The notes: a model not told the origin generated them from the sequence alone. A stretch of DNA of 8,309 bases from Casp-Chloro-G3 sp002816715 (GCA_027623815.1 JAQBUV010000094.1:1-8309); one strand, 5' to 3'; shown: positions 1 through 6,392, counted from the stretch's first letter. Made by a program: numbers and translations.

Positions 1-44
1 AAATAAAGTCCCCCTCAAAAGCTTATTTGAGGGGGACTTTATTT
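1..44 (-). terminator. Rho-independent terminator of ftsH, probably bidirectional
   Basis: Positions 1-19 and 26-44 are perfect reverse complements: a 19-bp stem with a 6-nt loop (agctta). The stem core is a run of five G:C pairs flanked by A/T-rich ends that supply a U-rich tract on either strand. It begins at the base right after the ftsH stop codon (45-47, TAG on the minus strand). The A/T symmetry means it could also stop transcription arriving from the other side. The window edge hides anything further downstream. Confidence 0.85.
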
Positions 45-2039
45 CTAGTCGTTGGCCTCGCCGGGGGCCGGGTCCGGCGGGCTGTAGTTTTGGCTGGACA
101 GGGACGGCGCGGGATTAGGAACAATTGGCGGCTGAGCAGGTCTGGGCGCGTAGGGAGTGGGAGCCTCCGGCGGCTTGACCGGCGTGCCGGGATCGTCCTC
201 AGGACCGTTTGCTCTCAGGTCAAACAGACGGGTTAGTTCGTCGCCTGATACCGCTTCATGTTCAATCAGGTACTCGGCTATTTGCACCAACTTGGGCTTG
301 CCGTCGGTGAGAATTTGCTGGGCCTGCTGATAGGCGTGGTTGATCAACTCTTTAACTTCCTGGTCAATCTCCTCGGCTATCCGGTCTCCGTAGTCCCGCT
401 CCTCGCTGAGTTCCCGGCCCAGAAACACCATCTCCTCGCGTTTGCCGAAGGTGCGCGGCCCCAAGGACTTGCTCATACCGTAGCGTTTGACCATGCCCAG
501 GGCGATCTTGGTGGCCCGTTCAATGTCGTTACTGGCGCCGGTGGTCACTTCGTCGAAGATTTGTTCTTCGGCCACCCGACCGCCCATCGTCACCGCCAAC
601 ATGTCCTCAAACTGGTTTTTGGTCCACAGGTAACGGTCTTCTTCCGGCAGCAGGGTGGTGTGTCCGCCCATTTGTCCGCGAGAGATGATAGAAATCTTAT
701 GTACCTTGTCTGCGTGGGGCAAGGACCATGCGACCAGTGCGTGCCCGGCTTCATGATAGGCCGTCATTTCCTTTTCCCGGGGGTTGATCACTCTGCTCTT
801 GCGTTGCGGCCCGGCAATAACCCGCTCTACCGCCTCCTCAAATTCGGGCATGTTGATGCTCTTCAGGTTTTTGCGGGCAGCCAGCAGTGCGGCCTCGTTG
901 ATCAGATTAGACAGGTCAGCGCCGCTGAATCCAGGAGTCTCCTTGGCCAGGGTGCCCAGGTTCACCGAAGTGGCGATGGGTTTGCCAGCGGAGTGGACTT
1001 TCAGGATGGCCTGTCGCCCGACGACGTCGGGCAGGTCCAGGGTTACCCGGCGGTCGAAGCGGCCCGGACGCAGCAATGCCGGGTCGAGGATGTCGGGACG
1101 GTTGGTGGCGGCGAGGACGATGATATTGGTGTTGGTCTCGAAGCCGTCCATCTCTACTAGAAGTTGGTTCAGGGTTTGTTCCCGCTCGTCGTGACCGCCG
1201 CCCAGTCCGGCACCGCGATGTCGGCCCACTGCGTCAATCTCATCAACGAACACGATACAAGGGACGTTGCGCTTGGCCTGGTCGAACAAGTCGCGCACTC
1301 GGGCCGCGCCGACGCCCACAAACATCTCGACAAATTCGCTGCCGCTGATGTGGAAGAAGGGTACGCCAGCTTCCCCGGCCACCGCCCTGGCCAGCAGGGT
1401 CTTACCGGTGCCGGGAGATCCAACCAGCAGCACTCCCTTGGGAATGCGCGCGCCCAGAGCTAGGAACCGCTCCGGGTATTTGAGGAACTCCACCACTTCT
1501 TCCAACTCAATCTTGGCTTCATCTACGCCAGCAACGTCGTTGAAAGTAACCGTAGGCCGGTTAAAGGGCATCATCTTGGCCTTGCTGCGGCCAAAGCTCA
1601 TGGTCTGGTTGTTGCTGCCCTGGGCCTGGCGCATCATAAACAGGATCAGGCCGCCAAAGAAGATCAGCGGTAGGAAATTGAGCAGTATTCCGAAGAGGCT
1701 GCCCAACCCACCCGATCCTTTGAAGTATACCTGGACTCCCTGGGAGCCGATCTCTACTCCGTTGTCTGCCAGCACACTTACTAGGTCGGTCTGCTCGCCC
1801 ATTTGGCTGGTGGACTGGCGGACGGGAATTCCCTCACTCACCCTGGGGTAGATGGTGAGCTTCTGGCCTTCGACCACAATTCTACTAATCTGGCGGTTTT
1901 TCGCCATTTCAATGACTTCTGTGAAATCCAATTCGTTGCTGGCACCAAAAGTAGGGATCATGGTGTAGAAGATGACAATCACCCCAATGATAATCAGCAG
2001 GTAAACCAAGCTATTTCGTAGCCAGCGATTGTTTGCCAT
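45..2039 (-). CDS. ftsH: ATP-dependent zinc metalloprotease FtsH
   Basis: This is a membrane-anchored hexameric AAA+ protease that unfolds and degrades misfolded membrane proteins and regulatory proteins at the inner face of the cytoplasmic membrane. It has 664 residues, near the family's usual 610-700. Order of elements: first membrane segment about 9-29; extracytoplasmic domain about 30-112; second membrane segment about 113-136; Walker A GSPGTGKT at 207-214 (family norm GPPGTGKT); pore-loop FVG at 240-242; Walker B ending in D266-E267; second region of homology ATNRPDILDPALLRPGRFDRR at about 311-331; zinc site HEAGH at 429-433, with third ligand probably D505 in ASNDIERAT. A proline-rich tail covers about 612-664. 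The ATG at 2039 is preceded by AGAGG (2045-2049) at 5-nt spacing. It is followed at once by a hairpin terminator and appears to be transcribed alone from its own promoter. All catalytic elements are present. Confidence 0.98.
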   Translation of the reverse strand: MANNRWLRNSLVYLLIIIGVIVIFYTMIPTFGASNELDFTEVIEMAKNRQISRIVVEGQKLTIYPRVSEGIPVRQSTSQMGEQTDLVSVLADNGVEIGSQGVQVYFKGSGGLGSLFGILLNFLPLIFFGGLILFMMRQAQGSNNQTMSFGRSKAKMMPFNRPTVTFNDVAGVDEAKIELEEVVEFLKYPERFLALGARIPKGVLLVGSPGTGKTLLARAVAGEAGVPFFHISGSEFVEMFVGVGAARVRDLFDQAKRNVPCIVFVDEIDAVGRHRGAGLGGGHDEREQTLNQLLVEMDGFETNTNIIVLAATNRPDILDPALLRPGRFDRRVTLDLPDVVGRQAILKVHSAGKPIATSVNLGTLAKETPGFSGADLSNLINEAALLAARKNLKSINMPEFEEAVERVIAGPQRKSRVINPREKEMTAYHEAGHALVAWSLPHADKVHKISIISRGQMGGHTTLLPEEDRYLWTKNQFEDMLAVTMGGRVAEEQIFDEVTTGASNDIERATKIALGMVKRYGMSKSLGPRTFGKREEMVFLGRELSEERDYGDRIAEEIDQEVKELINHAYQQAQQILTDGKPKLVQIAEYLIEHEAVSGDELTRLFDLRANGPEDDPGTPVKPPEAPTPYAPRPAQPPIVPNPAPSLSSQNYSPPDPAPGEAND

Positions 2040-2078
2040 ATGTGCCTCTGCGCTGCCCTACCGGCGAACCGATACGAT

Positions 2079-2102
2079 GCTCATTTTATATATTAAATGA
2101 GC
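2079..2102. repeat. 24-bp near-perfect palindrome in the ftsH leader/promoter
   Basis: GCTCATTT at 2079-2086 pairs with AAATGAGC at 2095-2102. The central 8 bases are A/T only and themselves nearly symmetric, with one mismatched pair (2087/2094). It overlaps the candidate -10 of ftsH, so it could be a dimeric repressor's operator or a hairpin at the start of the mRNA. No known regulator's consensus is recognised. Confidence 0.6.
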
Positions 2103-2118
2103 GTAGGAGAAAAAGCAA
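2090..2118 (-). promoter_or_regulatory. Candidate sigma-70-type promoter of ftsH
   Basis: Read on the minus strand, TTGCTT (2118-2113) is followed after exactly 17 bases by TAATAT (2095-2090). Transcription would start near 2083 and leave a leader of roughly 45 nt before the ATG at 2039. The -35 matches the consensus in its TTG part, and the -10 is one transition-like shift from TATAAT. The assignment rests on motif and spacing only. Confidence 0.45.
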
Positions 2119-2156
2119 AATGACCGTGTCCCAGGGTATTGGTTCAGTTTGGTTCT

Positions 2157-2183
2157 CGTCATTCCGGCGCAAGCCGGAATCCA
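2157..2183. repeat. Short dispersed palindromic repeat (CGTCATTCCGGC type)
   Basis: ATTCCGGC (2161-2168) and GCCGGAAT (2173-2180) form a perfect 8-bp stem closed by GCAA, a GNRA-type tetraloop. It is flanked by CGTC and CCA. This matches a short intergenic repeat I remember as very common across unrelated bacteria. It lies downstream of the sugar dehydrogenase gene, where it might also act as a transcript-end hairpin. There is only one copy in this window. Confidence 0.6.
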
Positions 2184-2260
2184 TCCGAGCATATCAACCG
2201 TCTGTGGGATAAACGGAGTCCCATTACTGATCCAGCAAACTTCATCACTACCGTGCCTCA

Positions 2261-2293
2261 GTCCTAGCTCAGTCCTAGCCCAATCCTAGCTCA
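2261..2293. repeat. Three tandem 11-bp repeats
   Basis: The units gtcctagctca (2261-2271), gtcctagccca (2272-2282) and atcctagctca (2283-2293) follow one another without gaps and differ at one or two bases. A partial unit (gctcag) continues to 2300. The array starts 3 bases beyond the stop codon of the dehydrogenase gene. The 11-bp period is close to one helical turn, but no function is evident; it may be a slippage-prone mini-satellite. Confidence 0.8.
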
Positions 2294-2296
2294 GGC

Positions 2297-3808
2297 TCAG
2301 GGAACCAATTTAATCTGGCCCAGGTCTATTCTCTCATCCCCAATGAGTATCACCCGTACCGCTTGGGTCGCGTAGCCTTCTGCGGTCCAGGCCACCTGGT
2401 AGGCTCCCGGTGCCAACTCCAGGCTAAATGACCCGTCGCGGCTGGGATGAGCAATGAAGGGCTTCCCCACCGGGACTGGAAGCAGGCGCAACAGCTTATC
2501 ATCGCCGGGCTTTTGGCTGCCTCTGCCGTCCCGATTGCTGGTGGTGAAGTAGATGTAGCCGTCTGGGGAGACTGCCACTGCCCGCAAACGACCGAAATCC
2601 TGGTTGAACATGATCCGGCTGGATTCCACAGTAGGTATATCCGGAGCGCCTGAACCCGGTGCGGCCAGGGTGATTCGGTGCATTTGCGACGCTTTAAGGG
2701 CGGCGAAGATCAGGTTTCCATCCCAGGCTGGATGCAGCTGGTCTCCGGTATAGAAGGCTGCCCCGGCGATGGCGATGGTGGGCGTGAAGGACATGATTGA
2801 AGGTACAAACTGGTCGCTCCTGCCTTTGCCGCTAACTTCGGGCCAGCCGTAATTATTTCCTGGCGCCAGCACGTTGACCTCGTCGTTCTTCTCAGGGCCG
2901 TGTTCGGTGATGAACAGGGCTCCGGTGTCCGGGTGCCAGTCCATTCCCTGGGGATTGCGGTGTCCGTAGGTATAGACGTAGGAGCCGGGGAAGGGATTAT
3001 CGGCGGGCACTGAGCCGTCGGCTTCCGTTCTCAGCACCTTACCGGCCAGCGAGTTCAAGTCCTGGGCCTGGTCCCCATCCTGGGCGTCGCCAGTGGTCAC
3101 ATACAGTTTGCCGTCGGGGCCGAACCCAATGCTACAGCCGTCGTGGTTGCGCGACCCCGGAATATCGTCCACGATCACTTGGTGGTCGGTGCCTTGGCCG
3201 TTGGTATCGGTCAAGCGGGCTACCCGGTTGCGCATTTCGCCCCTGGCGTTTTGATAGGTGTAGCAGACAAAGATGTGGCCGTTTTCGGCAAAGTTGGGGT
3301 GCAGGGCAATCCCCATCAGGCCCGATTCTGATATGCTGATTACCTGGTCCAGTACCGCAAAAGGCTTCTTCTGCAGTGCTCCGTCCTGTACTACCCGGAT
3401 TCGGCCGGGTCGTTCCGTGATCAAAATACGACCGTCCGGAGCAAAGTCCAGCGCCCAGGGCACTTCCAGGTCTTCAGCCACCGTTTTCACCGTCACTTGC
3501 TCAGATATTTCAGTGGCTATAATGCTGATGCTCTCGAAATTGGCTGGTCTGCTTAGAATCGCAGTGCCAGTCAAGCTGGCTTTCGCCGGGGTTGGTGAAT
3601 TCCCCGGCGACCTGGTACTGGTGCCGGTTCCGGAGCTAGGCCCAGAGATGGAACTGCCTGGCGTGATCGTGGTGGTATTAAGTGGATCAGACTGAGTGCC
3701 CGTGGGCGCTGCCGGGTCGGGAGCGGCGGTACCACAGGCCAGCGATAAGGCGATGACCAACAGCAACGTCGGCCAGAGGATTTTCCCGTGGTAGTGTTTA
3801 GCTAACAT
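2297..3808 (-). CDS. Lipoprotein PQQ-dependent sugar dehydrogenase (glucose/sorbosone dehydrogenase family)
   Basis: This is a probable quinoprotein that oxidises a sugar or sugar-derived alcohol/aldehyde outside the membrane with PQQ as cofactor; the substrate is unknown. Of 503 residues, the first 25 form a lipoprotein signal: a hydrophobic stretch at about 12-24 ending in lipobox LSLAC with C25 as lipid anchor. Residues 26-78 are a Ser/Thr/Pro/Gly linker. The six-bladed propeller spans about 108-445, with VPWALDFAPDGRILITERPG (117-136), GLMGIALHPNF (163-173), NHDGCSIGFGPDGKLYVTTGD (221-241; H222 is the likely catalytic base), YGHRNPQGMDW (281-291; R284 the likely PQQ contact) and NNYGWP (318-323). 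A small beta domain with GSFSLELAPGAYQVAW (459-474) closes the protein. The ATG has only a weak upstream GGCAGG at about 6 nt. The gene is divergent from the asparaginase gene and in line with ftsH, 257 bases away. No PQQ synthesis genes are seen here. Confidence 0.9.
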   Translation of the reverse strand: MLAKHYHGKILWPTLLLVIALSLACGTAAPDPAAPTGTQSDPLNTTTITPGSSISGPSSGTGTSTRSPGNSPTPAKASLTGTAILSRPANFESISIIATEISEQVTVKTVAEDLEVPWALDFAPDGRILITERPGRIRVVQDGALQKKPFAVLDQVISISESGLMGIALHPNFAENGHIFVCYTYQNARGEMRNRVARLTDTNGQGTDHQVIVDDIPGSRNHDGCSIGFGPDGKLYVTTGDAQDGDQAQDLNSLAGKVLRTEADGSVPADNPFPGSYVYTYGHRNPQGMDWHPDTGALFITEHGPEKNDEVNVLAPGNNYGWPEVSGKGRSDQFVPSIMSFTPTIAIAGAAFYTGDQLHPAWDGNLIFAALKASQMHRITLAAPGSGAPDIPTVESSRIMFNQDFGRLRAVAVSPDGYIYFTTSNRDGRGSQKPGDDKLLRLLPVPVGKPFIAHPSRDGSFSLELAPGAYQVAWTAEGYATQAVRVILIGDERIDLGQIKLVP

Positions 3809-3820
3809 AATTGACCTGCC

Positions 3821-3852
3821 GGAATCTGATTGATCTGATTGATCGGAATCTG
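3821..3852. repeat. Nested direct repeats upstream of the dehydrogenase
   Basis: CTGATTGAT occurs twice back to back (3826-3834 and 3835-3843). The pair is bracketed by two copies of GGAATCTG (3821-3828 and 3845-3852). The array starts 12 bases upstream of the dehydrogenase ATG, so it falls in its leader or promoter. It could be a tandem activator/repressor site or replication slippage. Confidence 0.65.
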
Positions 3853-3967
3853 CTGGCGGTGATGCTCATCAAATTACTATGTCGTATACTGGCCGGGTAA
3901 ATTATTTTGGTGAATCATCCCCTGCCAGATTGACACTATACAGTATCTCAATCCGGGAGGGTCTTCT

Positions 3968-3972
3968 GGAGG
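3968..3972 (+). promoter_or_regulatory. Ribosome binding site fixing the asparaginase start
   Basis: GGAGG lies 5 bases before the ATG at 3978. The open frame extends 33 codons further upstream to an ATG at 3879 with no comparable site, and those codons look unlike any asparaginase N-terminus. The start at 3978 is therefore preferred. Confidence 0.8.
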
Positions 3973-3977
3973 GTATT

Positions 3978-4988
3978 ATGGTCAGTGGCAAAAAGCCACG
4001 AGTCTACGTTGTCGGCACCGGCGGCAGCATCTCGTTCATTGGTGATTATCGCACCGATTACGTCAACTACAGCTACAACAACAAGCATCTCACAATTCAG
4101 GAAATGCTGGAAAGAGTGCCTGAGGTCAACGACTTTGCCGACGTTGTCTCCGAGCAGTTGATTAATGTGGGCAGCACCGACGTAAATCCGACTCACTGGC
4201 TTCAGTTGTCCCAGCGCATCAACCAGATATTCAGGGACGACCCGGAGGCCGCTGGCGTGGCGGTTACCCACGGCACCGCCACCCTGGAAGAGACCGCCTA
4301 TTTCCTGAATCTAACCATCAAAAACTCCAAACCAGTGGTGGTCACCGGGGCTATGCGTCCGCCCACCGGGCTGGGCACTGACGCCGACGTGAACCTGATT
4401 GACTGCCTTCGGGTGGCTGCTGCCCCCGATGCGGCGGGTCGGGGTGTGCTCACCGTCTTGAACAACGAGATTCAGGCGGCCCGGGACGTGACCAAGACCA
4501 ACAGCTATCGGTTGGAGACTTTTCGCTCTAATGAACTGGGCCTGTTGGGCTACGCCGACGCCGACGAGCAGGTGGTGTTCTATCGGACGCCCACCCGAGC
4601 CCATACCCTGGATGCTGAGTTCGATGTCGATTCAATAACTGAACTGCCCCGGGTTGACATCGCCTACGCCTATGCCGGAGCCGATGATCTGGTGGTCAAT
4701 GCGCTGGCCGATGCCGGAGTGCCGGGGATTGTGGCCGCCGGACTGGGCAGCGGGGGATCGTCGCCCCAGTACATGAAGGGTCTGAAGGCCGCCATGCAAC
4801 GGGGCGTGAAGGTGGTGGTTGCCACTCACACCGGCAACGGTCGGGTTATACTCTCGCGCCGCTTCAAGGAAGAGGGTTACATTGTCGCCGACAATCTCTC
4901 GCCCAAAAAGGCCCGCATCCTGCTGATGCTGGCGCTGACCGTAACCGATGACCCCGGCGAGATTCAGCGGATGATGCTGACTTACTGA
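3978..4988 (+). CDS. Asparaginase-fold (type I/II L-asparaginase family) amidohydrolase with altered substrate pocket
   Basis: The protein has 336 residues, the usual length of bacterial asparaginases, and aligns along its whole length with E. coli AnsB. Catalytic elements: VVGTGGSIS at 11-19 (T14 and S17; S17 takes the place of nucleophile T12 of AnsB), INVGS at 62-66, THGTATLEETAYF at 97-109 (T100 = AnsB T89) and RDVTKTN at 169-175 (K173 = AnsB K162). So the two catalytic centres (Thr/Ser nucleophile and Thr-Lys pair) remain. Residues that hold the alpha-amino group of Asn differ: AnsB Q59 is T67, D90 is A101, and N248 falls at G234 in AYAGADD. There is no signal peptide, so it should be cytoplasmic. 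It probably hydrolyses an amide, but asparagine is doubtful. The molybdoenzyme gene follows 189 bases downstream on the same strand. Confidence 0.88.
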   Translation: MVSGKKPRVYVVGTGGSISFIGDYRTDYVNYSYNNKHLTIQEMLERVPEVNDFADVVSEQLINVGSTDVNPTHWLQLSQRINQIFRDDPEAAGVAVTHGTATLEETAYFLNLTIKNSKPVVVTGAMRPPTGLGTDADVNLIDCLRVAAAPDAAGRGVLTVLNNEIQAARDVTKTNSYRLETFRSNELGLLGYADADEQVVFYRTPTRAHTLDAEFDVDSITELPRVDIAYAYAGADDLVVNALADAGVPGIVAAGLGSGGSSPQYMKGLKAAMQRGVKVVVATHTGNGRVILSRRFKEEGYIVADNLSPKKARILLMLALTVTDDPGEIQRMMLTY

Positions 4989-5006
4989 TTGGTTGCGACA
5001 TCAGCC

Positions 5007-5083
5007 CCTTCTCCCTCGATGGGAGAAGGCTGGGATGAGGGTGATACCCCTCACCTCAATCCTCTCCCACATGGGGAGAGGAT
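5007..5083. repeat. REP/BIME-like pair of hairpins
   Basis: Hairpin one is CCTTCTCCC (5007-5015), loop TCGAT, GGGAGAAGG (5021-5029). Hairpin two is ATCCTCTCCC (5059-5068), loop ACATG, GGGAGAGGAT (5074-5083). Between them lie CTGGGATGAGGGTGA and CCCCTCACCTCAATC, roughly inverted relative to each other, so the element is two related units head to head. This resembles a dispersed intergenic repeat that I recall from many bacterial genomes. It sits between the asparaginase and molybdoenzyme genes, where it may end or stabilise the first transcript. Confidence 0.75.
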
Positions 5084-5167
5084 GCTGTTCACTAAAACTG
5101 TCCCGTTTAAGCCCATTTTGGTAGAGGACAAAGAGAATCAATGTAAGCTTGGCAAGACCCAATCTCT

Positions 5168-5172
5168 GGAGG
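5168..5172 (+). promoter_or_regulatory. Ribosome binding site fixing the molybdoenzyme start
   Basis: GGAGG lies 5 bases before the ATG at 5178. The same frame is open back to 4989, but those 63 codons translate the hairpin repeat (giving peptides such as PSMGEGWDEG and PLPHGER, typical of mistranslated repeats), so the longer start is rejected. Confidence 0.85.
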
Positions 5173-5177
5173 ATAAC

Positions 5178-6290
5178 ATGACGCAAAGGGATGCGGAGCG
5201 GCGTTTCCGGACCGTAGGTGACGGAACTGGGCTGACCCAGCAAGACCTCTTTTCTCGGGAAGAAGTGCAGTTGGCCTTGCGCAATCGAGGCATGCCTCTA
5301 GAAGGGTTGCGCTACCCGATCACTCCCACCGGCATGCACTATCTGCTGATCCACTTTGATATTCCCTTTGTTGAGGCCGATACCTGGCAGCTTCAGGTCG
5401 GCGGGTTGGTGGCCCAGTCGCTGAACCTGACCCTGGACGATTTGAAGCAAAGGCCCGCCCGCACCCTGGCGGTCACTATGGAGTGCGCCGGTAATGGTCG
5501 GGCCTTGCTCAGTCCCCGCTCAATCAGCCAGCCCTGGATGTTGGATGCCATCGGCACCGCTGAGTGGACCGGCACCCCGCTGAAGGGAGTCCTGGCTGAA
5601 GCCGGGCTGTCTCCGCAGGCCACCGAGATTCTGTTCACGGGCCTCGACCAGGGAGTACAGGGTGAGGAAGTCCAGTATTACCAGCGCAGCCTGACCACCA
5701 ATGAGGCGACTGCCGACGACGTGCTGCTGGTCTATGAGATGAACGGCCAGCCCTTGCAGCCTCAGCATGGCTTTCCGCTGCGCCTGATCGTGCCCGGCTG
5801 GTACGGCATGACCCACGTCAAATGGTTAGACCGTATTGAGGCTATTGACCAACATTTCGACGGCTACCAGATGGAGAAGACCTACCGCTACTGTGAAGGC
5901 GCCGACGACCCCGGCGAGCCGGTGGACCGGATACGAGTCAGGTCGTTAATGGTGCCGCCGGGCATTCCCGATTTTATGACTCGTTGTCGGCTGGTGCAGG
6001 CGGGGCCGGTATCGATCACCGGTCGGGCTTGGGCCGGAGGCTTGGGCATTACCCGCGTTGCAGTGAGCGGTGACGGCGGCCAGACCTGGGAAGATGCGGC
6101 CTTGGGAACGGTGGTAGGTCAGTATGCCTGGCGGGAATGGTCGTACACTTGGAACGCCCGGCCAGGCAGGTACGACCTGTGCGTGCGGGCCACCGACAGC
6201 CAGGGCAATGTCCAGCCGGTGGAGCAGCCCTGGAACCACCAGGGAATGGGCAACAACATGGTGCATCGGGTTGAGGTGGTCGTAGAGTGA
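5178..6290 (+). CDS. Sulfite-oxidase-family molybdopterin-dependent oxidoreductase
   Basis: This 370-residue enzyme has the sulfite oxidase fold and should bind a single Mo-pterin cofactor. The Moco domain runs about 45-235. It includes YPITPTGMHYLLIHFDIP (47-64), the motif MECAGNGR (101-108) with C103 as the expected Mo thiolate ligand, WTGTPLKGVL (130-139) and PGWYGMTHVKWLDRI (206-220). The dimerisation domain covers about 250-370, with ITGRAWAGG (280-288), VAVSGDGGQTWEDA (294-307) and a closing NHQGMGNNMVHRVEVVV (353-369). There is no haem b5 domain, no Tat signal and no membrane segment, so it is probably cytoplasmic, or exported only with a partner. The segment that carries the sulfite-binding Arg in true sulfite oxidases (family F-x-V-R-N-H) reads HYLLIH here, so the substrate is unlikely to be known from homology alone. 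It may be co-transcribed with the upstream asparaginase gene; no haem or cytochrome partner is adjacent. Confidence 0.92.
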   Translation: MTQRDAERRFRTVGDGTGLTQQDLFSREEVQLALRNRGMPLEGLRYPITPTGMHYLLIHFDIPFVEADTWQLQVGGLVAQSLNLTLDDLKQRPARTLAVTMECAGNGRALLSPRSISQPWMLDAIGTAEWTGTPLKGVLAEAGLSPQATEILFTGLDQGVQGEEVQYYQRSLTTNEATADDVLLVYEMNGQPLQPQHGFPLRLIVPGWYGMTHVKWLDRIEAIDQHFDGYQMEKTYRYCEGADDPGEPVDRIRVRSLMVPPGIPDFMTRCRLVQAGPVSITGRAWAGGLGITRVAVSGDGGQTWEDAALGTVVGQYAWREWSYTWNARPGRYDLCVRATDSQGNVQPVEQPWNHQGMGNNMVHRVEVVVE

Positions 6291-6334
6291 TTTCCCAGAG
6301 TCTATCCCAAAAATCTGATTCTGCAAGGCATTAT

Positions 6335-6392
6335 GGTTCGACCAGCTCGCCATGAGCGGGTCGAACCGCTCGTCCTGAGCTTGTCGAAGGAC
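6335..6392. repeat. Dispersed palindromic repeat, copy A
   Basis: GGTTCGACC (6335-6343) pairs with GGTCGAACC (6359-6367), and the inner GCTC (6345-6348) pairs with GAGC (6354-6357). This makes a 33-base hairpin with one mismatch. It is followed by CGTCCTGAGC and TTGTCGAAGGAC (6371-6392), whose GTCCT/AGGAC ends can pair. I recognise it as a widespread intergenic repeat (often mis-translated as a QAQDER peptide). It fills most of the gap between the molybdoenzyme and TfoX-domain genes and may act as a transcript-end structure for the former. Confidence 0.75.

Larger units (their letters stand above)
3809..3977. promoter_or_regulatory. Divergent intergenic control region
   Basis: This 169-base gap lies between the dehydrogenase (minus) and asparaginase (plus) starts and must serve both if each has its own promoter. 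On the plus strand TATACT at 3885-3890 is a good -10 by itself but has no convincing -35. TTGACA at 3930-3935 is a perfect -35 word but has no -10 at 16-18 bases. The AT-rich core and direct repeats (3821-3852) fit a regulatory role. No specific start site can be fixed. Confidence 0.35.

Noticed and set aside
258..1160. 300-codon open frame on the plus strand, antisense to ftsH
   Set aside because: It is fully contained in ftsH on the opposite strand, has no recognisable domain, and is a usual by-product of GC-rich codon use.
1267..1851. 194-codon open frame antisense to ftsH
   Set aside because: Ser/Pro/Arg-rich shadow translation without a domain or ribosome binding site.
2261..2300. Possible CRISPR-like array
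   Set aside because: The units are 11 bp, abut directly without spacers, and no cas gene is nearby.
3930..3935. Perfect TTGACA word upstream of the asparaginase gene
   Set aside because: No -10 follows at 16-18 bases; that position is occupied by G-rich leader near the ribosome binding site.
3879..3977. 33-codon N-terminal extension of the asparaginase frame
   Set aside because: No ribosome binding site at 3879, the peptide does not resemble any asparaginase N-terminus, and GGAGG at 3968-3972 serves the ATG at 3978.
4989..5177. 63-codon N-terminal extension of the molybdoenzyme frame, starting right after the asparaginase stop
   Set aside because: It translates a hairpin repeat into low-complexity peptide, and a strong GGAGG precedes the ATG at 5178.
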